Origin: Candidatus Omnitrophota bacterium | GTDB taxonomy: Bacteria > Omnitrophota > Gorgyraeia > Pluralincolimonadales > Pluralincolimonadaceae | NCBI GenBank assembly: GCA_041653595.1 | Contig: JBAZFB010000011.1 | Span: 1-47,364 of the forward strand | Direction: 5' to 3' | Length of the DNA: 47,364 bases | Translations under genes and position numbers: made by a program | Notes under the pieces: model-generated | Told to the model about the DNA's origin: nothing | Databases searched by the model: none | Seen by the model: only the letters and a program-made list of their open reading frames with translations | Part shown: positions 1 through 8,561 of the stretch, one piece after another | Numbering within the stretch: the first letter of the stretch is position 1 | Layout: each line of letters begins with the position of its first letter

Positions 1-21
1 CGGCGGGATATTGAAATAACC

Positions 22-831
22 ATGGTAAAAGTCGGCATAATAGGCTGCGGCACGATCGGTTCGAGGATAGCCGCGCATATAGACGGCAAATTAAGAGGCA
101 GGGCGAGAGTCACCGTTCTTTCTGATGCGGATGATAAGAAGGCAAAAAGCCTTTCCGCCGGGTTGAAAGCAAGGCCCAGGGTCGCATCGATACAGGGCTT
201 GATAAGTTCCGTGGACCTGGTCATCGAGGCCGCCTCCGCCAAAATTTCGGGCGATATAGCGAGTCGGTCGGTAAACGCCGGAAGGGATGTCATGGTGATG
301 AGCACCGGCGGCCTGCTCAAAGATTATAAGGCGTTATTTAAACTCGCGGAGAAGAAGAAGTCGCGGATCTATCTTCCGAGCGGCGCGATATGCGGGCTTG
401 ACGGGCTCAAGGCCGCGAAGTTATCCAAGATAAAAAAGGTCACGCTGACCACAAGGAAGCCGCCCGAGGGATTCAGGGGCGCTCCGTATGTGGTCAAACA
501 TAATATAGACCTGGGGAAGATAAAGACAGATAAAGTCCTTTTTGAGGGCGACGCGTTCAAGGCGATGGAAGGTTTTCCCGCGAACATAAACGTCGCGGCG
601 ACATTGAGCCTGTGCGGCATCGGCCCGGGCAAGACGAGGGTCAAGATAATCGCTTCCCCGTCGATAAAAAGGAACATACACGAGATAGAGGCGGAAGGCG
701 CGTTCGGAAGGCTTACCGCAAGGACAGAGAACGTCCCTTCGCCGGGCAACCCGAAGACGAGTTATATGGCGGTGCTTTCCGCCATGGCTACTCTGGACGG
801 GATCCTGGGGAAGGTCAAGATAGGGACATAA
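22..831 (+). CDS. nadX: L-aspartate dehydrogenase
   Basis: Catalyses NAD(P)-dependent oxidation of L-aspartate to iminoaspartate, the first step of de novo NAD synthesis in organisms that use a dehydrogenase instead of the oxidase NadB. The 269-aa protein has an N-terminal Rossmann fold with GCGTIG at residues 8-13. A central segment has PSGAICGLDGLKAA, and a C-terminal domain has FPANINVAATLSLCGIGPG followed by NIHEIEAEG, whose His fits the catalytic region of the family. Length is normal. The start is the ATG at 22; only 21 bases lie upstream in the window, so the preceding gene and promoter are not visible. A perfect 9-bp hairpin follows the stop. nadA and nadC are not in the window, so the NAD role rests on family knowledge. 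Confidence 0.9.
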   Translation: MVKVGIIGCGTIGSRIAAHIDGKLRGRARVTVLSDADDKKAKSLSAGLKARPRVASIQGLISSVDLVIEAASAKISGDIASRSVNAGRDVMVMSTGGLLKDYKALFKLAEKKKSRIYLPSGAICGLDGLKAAKLSKIKKVTLTTRKPPEGFRGAPYVVKHNIDLGKIKTDKVLFEGDAFKAMEGFPANINVAATLSLCGIGPGKTRVKIIASPSIKRNIHEIEAEGAFGRLTARTENVPSPGNPKTSYMAVLSAMATLDGILGKVKIGT

Positions 832-839
832 ATGGAATA

Positions 840-860
840 AATCCCGCCTCCGGCGGGATT
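840..860 (+). terminator. Hairpin after nadX, weak terminator
   Basis: A perfect 9-bp stem (840-848 with 852-860) and a 3-base loop lie 8 bases after the nadX stop. The flanks are A-rich, but no T-run follows on the + strand, so intrinsic termination would be weak. It may instead protect the 3' end. Confidence 0.4.
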
Positions 861-872
861 AAATTCGGCCAT

Positions 873-903
873 ATGGTTTATGCTCATATACGGCATAAAC
901 CAT
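873..903 (+). repeat. Inverted repeat upstream of the small basic protein
   Basis: An 11-bp perfect inverted repeat (873-883 with 893-903) has a 9-base spacer. Its right arm contains the upstream ATG at 902 and ends 12 bases before the GGAGGTG ribosome site. It could be an operator or an mRNA hairpin next to the ribosome site. No clear -35/-10 pair is visible in 832-931. Confidence 0.5.
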
Positions 904-931
904 GGCCTCATTTAAGAAGGGAGGTGAACAC

Positions 932-1159
932 ATGGCTCAGAAAGTAGCTAAAGCAGGCATCAAGAGACAGAAGGGTTACCTCTACTACCTGGACAAACAG
1001 GGTGATGTCTCGATGGCGAAGATGGCGAGAGGCGGCAAGAAAGGCGGCGCGCCCAAGAAGGTCGTCAAACTCAAAGTCAAGAGAGAGAAGGGTTATCTCT
1101 ACTTCATCGACAAACAGGGTGATGTATCTAAGGCAAAGATGAAGAGAGGCGGTAGGTAA
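932..1159 (+). CDS. Small basic protein of two tandem KGYLY-DKQGDVS motifs
   Basis: A 75-aa, strongly Lys/Arg-rich protein with no Cys and no membrane segment. It is two copies of one motif of about 22 residues: KGYLYYLDKQGDVSMAKMARGG at about 14-35 and KGYLYFIDKQGDVSKAKMKRGG at about 52-73, joined by a basic linker. The consensus is KGYLY, aromatic, aliphatic, DKQGDVS, x, AKM, x, RGG. The start at 932 is preferred over the in-frame ATG at 902 because a near-perfect Shine-Dalgarno (GGGAGGTG, 919-926) lies 5 bases before it. The gene is monocistronic, with an inverted repeat before and a strong terminator after, which suggests high expression. I do not recognise a characterised family. Nucleic-acid or ribosome binding is a guess from charge and size only. 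Confidence 0.8.
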   Translation: MAQKVAKAGIKRQKGYLYYLDKQGDVSMAKMARGGKKGGAPKKVVKLKVKREKGYLYFIDKQGDVSKAKMKRGGR

Positions 1160-1187
1160 GCTTCTTTAATTACGGATCGTATTAGAC

Positions 1188-1220
1188 GGCGGAGCAGTCT
1201 ACTGCTCCGCCTCTCTATTT
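1188..1220 (+). terminator. Rho-independent terminator
   Basis: A perfect GC-rich 10-bp stem (1188-1197 with 1202-1211) has a TCTA loop and is followed by TCTCTATTT. It lies 28 bases after the small basic gene and just before uvrA, so it separates the two transcripts. Confidence 0.85.
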
Positions 1221-1223
1221 GGG

Positions 1224-4022
1224 ATGGATATGGATAAAGGATATATACATATACAGGGGGCGAGGGTCCACAACCTCAAGAATGTCTCCCTGAAATTACC
1301 AAGGAACAAGCTCATAGTATTTACCGGGCTCTCGGGCTCTGGTAAATCCTCGCTCGCCTTCGATACCATCTATGCCGAAGGACAGAGGAGGTATATCGAC
1401 AGCCTGTCGGCGTATGCCCGGCAATTCCTGGAACAATTGCAAAAACCGGATTGCGACAACATCGAGGGGATGTCTCCCGCGATATCGATAGAGCAGAAGA
1501 CCGCCGGCTCTAATCCCCGTTCCACCGTAGGCACCACCACCGAGATATACGATTATTTAAGGGTCCTGTTCGCGCGCATAGGCACGGCTTACTGTTATAA
1601 CTGCGGGAAGAAGATAGCGAGGCAGTCGTCGCAGGAGATAGTCGACCAGGTCCTGAAGATGCCTGCCGGGACGCAGATCAGCATACTGGCGCCGAAGATA
1701 GCGGGAAGGAAAGGGGAATATAAGGAACTTTTTAAGGAGATAAAGAAGGACGGCTATACCCGCGTAAGGGTCGACGGCAGGATCGCGGAGCTGGAGAATG
1801 AGATAAAGTTAGACAAGGATAAGAAACATTCCATCGAGATCGTCGTCGACAGGCTGGCGGTCAAGCCCGACTCCAAAAGGAGGCTCGCGGATTCGATAGA
1901 GACGGCGCTCAAGGCCGGAAGCGGCGTACTTATAGTCAACGACGGCAGGAAGGACCGGTTCATGAGCGAGCTCTACGCGTGCGTCGATTGCGGGATAAGC
2001 TATGAGGAGCCGTCGCCGCGATCATTCTCGTTCAATTCCCCGTACGGGGCCTGCCCGGTCTGCAACGGCCTCGGCACGAAACTCGAGATAGACGCCGACC
2101 TTGTTATTCCCGATAGATCCAAGCCTGTCCTGGAATCGATCGAGGCCTGGAAACGCGGCGGGAGAGGGTACCTTTTGTATTACCGCGGCGTATTAAGGGA
2201 GGTCGCGGACCATTACCATTTCGATCTCGACTCGCCTTTCAACAAATTAAATAAGGAGATCCGGAAGATAATACTTTATGGAGCGGATATCGAGGTATGG
2301 GGCAGGAAGTTCGAGGGAGTCATCCCTCAGCTCGAGAGGCTCTTCCGCGAGACAGAATCCGGATTCCTGAAGGAAGAGATAAATAAATATATGTCTGTCC
2401 TGCCGTGCCCCAAATGCGCCGGCGCGAGGCTCAGGCCAGAATCGCTCGCGTTCAAGATCGGCGGCAAACCGATAAACGAAGTGACCGCATTGTCGGTAAA
2501 AGAGGCGAGGGTCTTTTTCGCGGGCCTCGACCTCAGCGGAAAAGAGGCGATGATAGCGCGCCAGTCGCTGAAGGAGATCCTCTCGAGGCTCAAGTTCATG
2601 GCAGACGTCGGGCTTGATTACCTTACCCTGGACAGGGCCAGCGGAACGCTCTCGGGCGGCGAATCCCAGCGGATACGGCTCGCTACGCAGATCGGCTCAG
2701 GCCTGGTCGGAGTCGTCTATGTCCTCGATGAGCCGTCTATAGGCCTCCACCAACGCGATAACACAAAATTACTCGAAAGCCTCAAGGCTCTGAGGGACTT
2801 AGGCAACACCCTTATAGTCGTGGAGCATGATGAGGCGACCATAAGGAGCGCCGATTACATCGTCGATCTCGGGCCGGGCGCGGGGAAGCACGGGGGAAAG
2901 GTCGTCTGCGCCGGGACGCTCGAAGAGTTCATGAAATGCAAGGATTCCCTTACCGCGAAATACCTGAAAAAGGAACTTAAGATCGAGCCGAAGCTTGCCA
3001 GGAGGGCTCTCGATGGAAGGAAATCCCTGGAAATAAAAGGCGCGCGCGAACATAACCTGAAAGATATAGACGTCACTATCCCGCTCGGGGTGTTCGTCTG
3101 CATCACCGGGGTGTCCGGATCAGGCAAATCCACCCTGATAGACGAGATTCTCTACAGGTCGCTCGCGCAAAAGTTTTACAGGGCGAAAGAGAAGCCCGGG
3201 GATTTTGACAAAATAACAGGGGCCGAAAATATAGACAAGGTCATAGTCATCGACCAGTCGCCTATCGGCCGTACGCCGCGCTCGAACCCCGCGACTTATA
3301 CGGGAATGTTCTCCCCGATCCGCGACCTCTTCAGCAGGTTGCCTGAGGCGAAGATAAGGGGCTACAGGCCGGGCAGGTTCAGTTTTAACGTCAAGGGCGG
3401 CAGGTGCGAGGCCTGCCAGGGCGACGGCGTTATAAAAGTCGAGATGCATTTCCTGCCCGATGTCTATGTCACATGCGAGGTATGCAAAGGGGCGCGGTTC
3501 AACCAGCAGACTCTCGAGGTCCTTTACAAAGGACATTCGATAAACGACGTCCTTAAAATGACGGTCGAGGACGCCCTGCCGTTATTCGCGAATATCCCGA
3601 GGATAAGGGAGAAACTGCAGGTCCTAAACGATGTAGGCCTGGGCTATGTGGAGCTTGGGCAGTCCGCGACGACGCTCTCAGGCGGCGAGGCGCAGAGGGT
3701 GAAGCTCGCTACTGAGCTCTCTAAACGCTCCACAGGAAGGACTCTTTATATCCTGGACGAGCCCACGACCGGCCTGCATTTCGCGGATGTCGACAAACTT
3801 CTAAAAGTGCTGCATGCCCTTGTAGACCAAGGAAATACGGTCCTGGTCATAGAGCATAACCTTGATGTGGTCAAGACCGCTGATTATATAATTGATCTCG
3901 GCCCTGAGGGCGGCGATGAAGGAGGGGAAGTCGTCGCCGCGGGCAGCCCCGAAGATGTCGCGAAGAACAGGAAGTCGTATACTGGCAGTTACCTGGGTAA
4001 GTTATTGTCCCAAAAAGGTTGA
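1224..4022 (+). CDS. uvrA: Excinuclease ABC subunit A
   Basis: The damage-recognition ATPase of nucleotide excision repair, a cytoplasmic DNA-binding dimer that loads UvrB. Length is 932 aa, as expected. Two ABC ATPase modules are visible. Module one has Walker A GLSGSGKS at 35-42, zinc-type cysteine pairs CYNC, CVDC and CPVC, signature LSGGESQRIRLA and Walker B VYVLDEPSIGLH. Module two has Walker A GVSGSGKST near 630, the zinc module CEAC...CEVC, signature LSGGEAQRVKLA and LYILDEPTTGLH. The start is the ATG at 1224; a second in-frame ATG at 1230 is nearly as good, and neither has a strong Shine-Dalgarno. No LexA-like operator is seen between the preceding terminator and the start. uvrB and uvrC are not in the window. 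Confidence 0.97.
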   Translation: MDMDKGYIHIQGARVHNLKNVSLKLPRNKLIVFTGLSGSGKSSLAFDTIYAEGQRRYIDSLSAYARQFLEQLQKPDCDNIEGMSPAISIEQKTAGSNPRSTVGTTTEIYDYLRVLFARIGTAYCYNCGKKIARQSSQEIVDQVLKMPAGTQISILAPKIAGRKGEYKELFKEIKKDGYTRVRVDGRIAELENEIKLDKDKKHSIEIVVDRLAVKPDSKRRLADSIETALKAGSGVLIVNDGRKDRFMSELYACVDCGISYEEPSPRSFSFNSPYGACPVCNGLGTKLEIDADLVIPDRSKPVLESIEAWKRGGRGYLLYYRGVLREVADHYHFDLDSPFNKLNKEIRKIILYGADIEVWGRKFEGVIPQLERLFRETESGFLKEEINKYMSVLPCPKCAGARLRPESLAFKIGGKPINEVTALSVKEARVFFAGLDLSGKEAMIARQSLKEILSRLKFMADVGLDYLTLDRASGTLSGGESQRIRLATQIGSGLVGVVYVLDEPSIGLHQRDNTKLLESLKALRDLGNTLIVVEHDEATIRSADYIVDLGPGAGKHGGKVVCAGTLEEFMKCKDSLTAKYLKKELKIEPKLARRALDGRKSLEIKGAREHNLKDIDVTIPLGVFVCITGVSGSGKSTLIDEILYRSLAQKFYRAKEKPGDFDKITGAENIDKVIVIDQSPIGRTPRSNPATYTGMFSPIRDLFSRLPEAKIRGYRPGRFSFNVKGGRCEACQGDGVIKVEMHFLPDVYVTCEVCKGARFNQQTLEVLYKGHSINDVLKMTVEDALPLFANIPRIREKLQVLNDVGLGYVELGQSATTLSGGEAQRVKLATELSKRSTGRTLYILDEPTTGLHFADVDKLLKVLHALVDQGNTVLVIEHNLDVVKTADYIIDLGPEGGDEGGEVVAAGSPEDVAKNRKSYTGSYLGKLLSQKG

Positions 4023-4056
4023 AGAAACAGCTTCTTTCTGTTATATTAAGGTTGCC

Positions 4057-6540
4057 ATGCGGATCAAATCCTTTCTTTATTCCCTTATATTCCTGACGGT
4101 TATGTCGCCTGCCGCCTTCCCGGCCGATGCGGGGCGGACAGATCCCGCGAAGGACGATTTTGTCCTTGCCCAAAAGGCCTTTGAGGACCAGTTTTACGAC
4201 ATCTCCATGGAGCAGATGGAGCGATTCCTTGCCAATTATCCGCAAAGCGGATACATAGATGAGGCGCATCTCGTCCTAGGCAGGTCATACCTTATGCTGG
4301 GCAAGAACGCGCAGGCGCTCAACGAGTTCGACCTGGTGGCCTCATCCGCTTCGGCGCAACGTTTTTACGACGAGGCGGCATACTGGTCCGCCGAGGTCTA
4401 TTTCCGGAGCAGGGATTTCAAGCAAGCCCTTGACCAATACCAGAAAGTGATAGATTCGTTCCCCGCATCCAAATACATTCCGTTCGCCTATTATTCGAAG
4501 GGATGGTGCTATTACAACCTGAAACAATACGAAGCCGCGGTCGAGTCTTTCGACGCCTTTTTAAAAAAATTCCCCAATGACAGCCTTGTCGCCGACGCGA
4601 AATATAAGATAGCGGAATCAGTCTTCATGGGCGGAAAGACCGTTGACGCAAAGAAACGGCTTGAGGATTTTTTAAAAGAATTCCCTGTCTCGAAGAAATT
4701 ACCGGAGGCGTATTATCTTTTGGGCGAGATCGATTACTCGTTGAAGGACTACGCGGCCTCGGCGAAAGACTACACCAAGGCCCTTGAGATAAACCCCTCG
4801 GCCGCATGGGCTCCTTTCGCGTTATACGGAAAAGCCTGGGCGTATTTCAAGACGTCGGACCATAAGTCCGCGCTAGATGCCTTTTTGGCCTTCCGCGGCA
4901 GTTATCCGGAGAGCCCGTTGACCGACTCGGTCGTATTCGGCGCGGGGCAATGCTACACTTCCATGAAGGATTATCCAAATGCCGCGGCAAGTTATGACGA
5001 GCTGATAATGAAATTCCAGAATTCCGCGGTGTTGGGCGACGCTTATTTGTGGAAAGGGGACTGCCTTTATAACCTCGAGAAGTATGCGGAGGCAAAGGAA
5101 CTCTACGAAGAGGCCCTGGTAAAGTTCCCGGCCTCGGCGCTCCTGCCGCAATTCTATTATAACCTCGGATGGACGCTCCTGCGGCTCAAAGACCCGCAGA
5201 AGGCGGTCCAGGATTTCGAGGAGGTCGTGAAGCTGTCCCGGGACAGGAACCTGAAGGCCAGCGCGATATCCCTCATAGGCGACACGGCCCTCGACCTTAA
5301 AGATTATGAGAAGGCGAAGCGGTCTTACGACGGGATACTGAAGGATTACAGGGATTCCGTCATCTGCGATTACGCCCAATACCAGCTTGGGATAACAATG
5401 TTCCGGACCGGCGATTATGACGGCGCGGTCCTGGCTTTCCAGAGCCTTCTCGGCAACTTTCCTAATTCGAGGCTCAGGGAGGACGCGCTCCAGCAACTCG
5501 GGCTTTCGTATTTCCGGAACGGGGATTTCAAATCCGCGAACGAGGCTTTCCAGAAATTTATCGCGGCATATCCGAAAGGCCAGGATATAACCGAGGTCCT
5601 CTTCCAGCAGGCGAATTGCCTCTTTAACATGGCGAAATACGGGGAGGCGATATCGGCATTCAGCAATATCATTAAAGAGAATCCCGCTTCCGATCACGCC
5701 CGGCTCAGTTTTTACGAGATAGGCTGGTGTTATTACCAGTGGGGCAAGGAGAAGGATGCGCTGTCGCAATTCGACGACTACCTGGCGAAATACCCCAACT
5801 CGGATATAAGCGACGATGTCAGGATGTGGGAAGGTCAATATTATTACAATAAGGGCCAATTTACCAAGGCTAAGGCGTATTTTGATGCCCTGGCCGCCAA
5901 GTCGTCTCCGGGCGGCTCGTCGGCCGAGGCGGAATATTGGCTCGCCCTCATACTTTATAAGACCGGCGACGTCGAAGGGGCTACGCGGAAATTAGAGCAC
6001 ATAATAGAGGCGTATCCTTCCTCAAAGGCGGCGATGGAGAGCACGATAAAGGTGGGGGATATCCTCGCCGAGAGCGGGCGCGCAGATGACGCCGTAAAAG
6101 AGCTGAAGGGCATAACCGAAAAATATCCCGGGACCCAGTTCGAGAAGGTCGCGGACAAGAAAATAGGGGATATCTTCAAGCAAAGGAAATTGTATAACGC
6201 GGCGATAGAAAGGTACCGCCTCGCTATAACCGAGGCGCAGAGCGATTTCAATGCCGAGACCCAATTTTTGATCGGGGAGTGCTACGAGGAGGCGGGCGAC
6301 GCGGACCAGGCCATCGCCGAATTCCTCAAGGTCAAATATCTTTATCCGGAGTTGACGAAATGGTCCGGCAGGGCCGGGCTGCGGGCCGCCACGCTCTTCG
6401 AGAACAAGGGCAGGTGGAAAGACGCGAGGAAGATCTATGAGGAGCTTTCCGGCACTAAGCTGCAAGAGGCGAAATACGCCAGGGAAAGACTCGAATGGAT
6501 GGAAGATAACGTTCCGGAAAAAACGGGGGAGGTAAAATAA
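4057..6540 (+). CDS. Exported multi-TPR protein heading the ExbB/ExbD/TonB operon
   Basis: An 827-aa protein with an N-terminal signal peptide (MRIKSFLYSLIFLTVMSPAAFPA, cleavage near 23-25), followed almost entirely by tetratricopeptide-type helical repeats. Many units show the pattern A-x2-x-Y-x5-F-P-x-S. The longer open frame runs back into uvrA to 3892. The ATG at 4057 is chosen because it opens the signal peptide and has AAGG 5 bases upstream. It is predicted periplasmic or outer-membrane associated. The exbB-like gene starts 1 base after its stop, so the TPR protein probably works with the ExbB/ExbD/TonB complex as a periplasmic scaffold, as YbgF-like TPR proteins do for Tol-Pal. No enzyme domain is seen. 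Exact family and partner are uncertain. Confidence 0.8.
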   Translation: MRIKSFLYSLIFLTVMSPAAFPADAGRTDPAKDDFVLAQKAFEDQFYDISMEQMERFLANYPQSGYIDEAHLVLGRSYLMLGKNAQALNEFDLVASSASAQRFYDEAAYWSAEVYFRSRDFKQALDQYQKVIDSFPASKYIPFAYYSKGWCYYNLKQYEAAVESFDAFLKKFPNDSLVADAKYKIAESVFMGGKTVDAKKRLEDFLKEFPVSKKLPEAYYLLGEIDYSLKDYAASAKDYTKALEINPSAAWAPFALYGKAWAYFKTSDHKSALDAFLAFRGSYPESPLTDSVVFGAGQCYTSMKDYPNAAASYDELIMKFQNSAVLGDAYLWKGDCLYNLEKYAEAKELYEEALVKFPASALLPQFYYNLGWTLLRLKDPQKAVQDFEEVVKLSRDRNLKASAISLIGDTALDLKDYEKAKRSYDGILKDYRDSVICDYAQYQLGITMFRTGDYDGAVLAFQSLLGNFPNSRLREDALQQLGLSYFRNGDFKSANEAFQKFIAAYPKGQDITEVLFQQANCLFNMAKYGEAISAFSNIIKENPASDHARLSFYEIGWCYYQWGKEKDALSQFDDYLAKYPNSDISDDVRMWEGQYYYNKGQFTKAKAYFDALAAKSSPGGSSAEAEYWLALILYKTGDVEGATRKLEHIIEAYPSSKAAMESTIKVGDILAESGRADDAVKELKGITEKYPGTQFEKVADKKIGDIFKQRKLYNAAIERYRLAITEAQSDFNAETQFLIGECYEEAGDADQAIAEFLKVKYLYPELTKWSGRAGLRAATLFENKGRWKDARKIYEELSGTKLQEAKYARERLEWMEDNVPEKTGEVK

Positions 6541-6541
6541 T

Positions 6542-7165
6542 ATGATGGAATGGATAATAAGGGGCGGCCCGATGATGGTGCCGATCCTCCTGTGTTCGGT
6601 CATCGCTTTCGCCGTTTTCATCGAGAGGTTTATCTATGTGCAGAGGATAAAGATAAATACGAGAAAATTCATGGGAGAGATCTCCTATTCTCTCAAGAGG
6701 AACCGCGCCGATGAGGCGATCGAGATGTGCGACAAGTCCCCGGGTCCTCTCCCCAGGGTCCTTAAGGCCGGCATACTGAAATACGACAGGACGAGGCAGG
6801 AGGTCAAGGAGGCGATAGAAGACGCGGCACTCCATGAGATACCGAAGCTCGAGAAGAATATCGGCGTGCTCGGAACCATCGCGCAGATAAGCCCGCTGCT
6901 GGGTTTCCTGGGGACCGCCATAGGGCTGGCGGAGATATTCCAGAAGATACAGGTCAAGGCCGCGGCTTCAAGCCCTGTCACGCCGGCGGACATATCCGGG
7001 GGGATATGGCAGGCGCTCATAGCCATGGTCGCGGGTTTACTTATTGCTATTCCGGCGGTCACGGCGTATAATTATTTTGTAAACAGGATAAATTATATAA
7101 TACGCGAGATGGAGATAGGCGCGACTGACCTTGTTAACATACTCTCCGAAAAGAAGGCGGAATAG
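6542..7165 (+). CDS. exbB: ExbB/TolQ/MotA-family inner-membrane protein with altered ion-pathway residues
   Basis: A 207-aa inner-membrane protein of the ExbB/TolQ family, which forms the pentameric stator of proton-driven motors energising TonB or TolA. Three membrane segments lie at about 11-29, 112-134 and 155-178, with a cytoplasmic stretch between the first two. The family block GFLGTAIGL at 121-129 keeps the TM2 Thr (T125). In TM3 the usual G-I-x-E-A-L-x-A-T reads GIWQALIAM, so the conserved Glu is Gln157 and the conserved Thr is Met162. ATGs at 6542 and 6545 are both possible starts. The exbD-like gene follows with no gap. ExbB versus TolQ is decided by the downstream TonB. See findings on loss of the ion pathway. 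Confidence 0.88.
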   Translation: MMEWIIRGGPMMVPILLCSVIAFAVFIERFIYVQRIKINTRKFMGEISYSLKRNRADEAIEMCDKSPGPLPRVLKAGILKYDRTRQEVKEAIEDAALHEIPKLEKNIGVLGTIAQISPLLGFLGTAIGLAEIFQKIQVKAAASSPVTPADISGGIWQALIAMVAGLLIAIPAVTAYNYFVNRINYIIREMEIGATDLVNILSEKKAE

Positions 7166-7573
7166 ATGAGGTTCAATTTCTCGCGATTGAAGGCCATAGA
7201 CAGCCGGTTCATCGAGGCGGTGCCGCTCGCCAATTGCGTATTGCTTCTTCTTGTATTTTTCCTTCTGACATGGAGCTATTCGGCGCAGACCCAGGCGGGT
7301 ATCAGGGTAAGCCTGCCGAATGCGGTTACCTCCGAGACGGCCGGAGCGAGGGCCGAGGTCATAACCATTACCAGGGAAAAGGTATTATACCTGGGTAGCG
7401 ACGCGGTCTCGCCCCAGGAACTCGCCTCAAGGATAGAGGCGCTGCCCAAAAAAGATTCGATCCTGATAAAGGCCGATAAGGGCACTTCGCTGGATCGCGT
7501 AGTGGAGGTCTGGGATATATGCAGGAAAGCGGGAATACGGCAGGTCAACATAGCTACGACACAGGTGAGATAA
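7166..7573 (+). CDS. exbD: ExbD/TolR-family protein lacking the transmembrane Asp
   Basis: A 135-aa protein with one transmembrane helix (about 19-38) and a periplasmic domain, the usual ExbD/TolR layout. In the family the helix starts with P-L-[VL]-D, whose Asp carries the proton. Here it reads PLANCVLLLL, with Asn23 (codon AAT) at that position, and the only nearby Asp (D12) lies before the helix. The periplasmic part (VITITREKVLYLG, DSILIKADKGTSL, VEVWDICRKAGIRQVNIAT) is a normal ExbD/TolR C-terminal domain. It begins immediately after exbB, and tonB overlaps its last 55 bases. It may act as a structural or uncoupled subunit. Confidence 0.88.
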   Translation: MRFNFSRLKAIDSRFIEAVPLANCVLLLLVFFLLTWSYSAQTQAGIRVSLPNAVTSETAGARAEVITITREKVLYLGSDAVSPQELASRIEALPKKDSILIKADKGTSLDRVVEVWDICRKAGIRQVNIATTQVR

Positions 7574-8307
7574 CAGGCAGGCGTATATTCGCGCTGGCGC
7601 TTGCCGCCTCGCTGGCCTTGCATTTATTTTGGCTTTCTTCGGTAAGAATATCCGTTTCGGCGCCTGCCCCGTTGAACAGGCCGGAATCGGCCGTTTCTTT
7701 TATAGGTTCTATCCTGGAAGAGGGGCCGGTCTTTCCGGCGCCGGGCCAGGTCTTGGATGCCGCTGACACAGGCATCATGCGGCTGCGGGACCTCGCGGTC
7801 GGACCGGTGATGGCCGGAGATAGCGCGGTTCCGGGCGGGAGCGGGAGACTGGAGAGCGTCTCAGACCTCGATGTACTCAAGGAGATGGAAGAAAAGTCTC
7901 CTGCCGGCGCGGCGTTATACGCGAAACAGGTCCCTGAAAAACCCTTTGACGAAATAAAGGTCGCGTACAAGACCTACCCGTCGGAGATAGAGGGGCCGGC
8001 GAGGTTCAGGGAGGTCATTTACAAACCGGAGCTTCCAACCCACCTCCGGTGGGACGAGAGCCTGGGTGTCGATCTCGACAGGCTTGGGAACACATTTTCT
8101 GTAAAATTGAAATTTCTGGTATCGCCGGAAGGCAGGGTCGGGGCGGTAGAGAGGCTGTCTTCGTCCGGCCATCCGACGGTGGATATAATCGCCATGCGAT
8201 ACCTGAAGGAATGGCAGTTCGCGCCGCTTAAGGCCGCGGACCCCAAGGAAGAGCAATGGGGGACCGTAAGATTGAATTTTTCGCTCAATAAAGCTGAGGC
8301 AAGATGA
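7519..8307 (+). CDS. tonB: TonB family protein
   Basis: A 262-aa energy-transducing protein anchored in the inner membrane by a helix at about 22-42, with a periplasmic linker and a C-terminal TonB domain at about 190-260. The C-terminal domain shows FSVKLKFLVSPEGRVGAVE, then PTVDIIAMRYLKEWQFAPL, and ends RLNFSL. The anchor keeps the S-x3-H motif (S31, H35) that matters in E. coli TonB. The linker is not strongly Pro-rich. The start is the ATG at 7519 inside exbD, with GGAGG 10 bases upstream. It overlaps the next gene by ATGA. No TonB-dependent receptor is in the window, so its client is unknown. Confidence 0.85.
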   Translation: MQESGNTAGQHSYDTGEITGRRIFALALAASLALHLFWLSSVRISVSAPAPLNRPESAVSFIGSILEEGPVFPAPGQVLDAADTGIMRLRDLAVGPVMAGDSAVPGGSGRLESVSDLDVLKEMEEKSPAGAALYAKQVPEKPFDEIKVAYKTYPSEIEGPARFREVIYKPELPTHLRWDESLGVDLDRLGNTFSVKLKFLVSPEGRVGAVERLSSSGHPTVDIIAMRYLKEWQFAPLKAADPKEEQWGTVRLNFSLNKAEAR

Positions 8308-8561
8308 TAACGATCGAGTTGTCGTGGGCGGCGGCATTGTATTTATCCGTCTGTGTAGGGGTTCTTATCATTTATTGGGCTTTTTTCGAAAGGGTGAAAA
8401 CCCTGCCTAACCGTTCAGCCTCGGACAGGAACGTGTGGCACTGCTCAGTATGCACATTTTTTTATATAGACAGCAGGCATTCGGATATATCGGTATGCCC
8501 GAGATGCGGAAGTTATAACAAGAAACAGATCGCGAATCAAGAAAAGGAGGTAAAGGGATGA
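8304..8561 (+). CDS. Small membrane protein with C-terminal zinc ribbon
   Basis: An 85-aa protein with one N-terminal membrane helix (about 8-28, WAAALYLSVCVGVLIIYWAFF) followed by a basic cytoplasmic stretch. A zinc-ribbon candidate is made by CSVC at about 48-51 and CPRC at about 69-72. It overlaps tonB by ATGA and the following winged-helix gene by ATGA, so it is translated with them. The pairing with a winged-helix protein suggests a membrane-tethered protein or nucleic-acid contact, but this is inferred from order alone. No characterised family is recognised. Confidence 0.72.
   Translation: MITIELSWAAALYLSVCVGVLIIYWAFFERVKTLPNRSASDRNVWHCSVCTFFYIDSRHSDISVCPRCGSYNKKQIANQEKEVKG

Noticed and set aside
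3892..4056. Longer N-terminus of the TPR protein overlapping uvrA
   Set aside because: It would place a clear signal peptide in the middle of the protein; ATG 4057 has a ribosome site.
4873..5859. Long minus-strand frame of 328 codons opposite the TPR gene
   Set aside because: It mirrors the repeat-rich TPR coding strand, has no start signals and no known domain.
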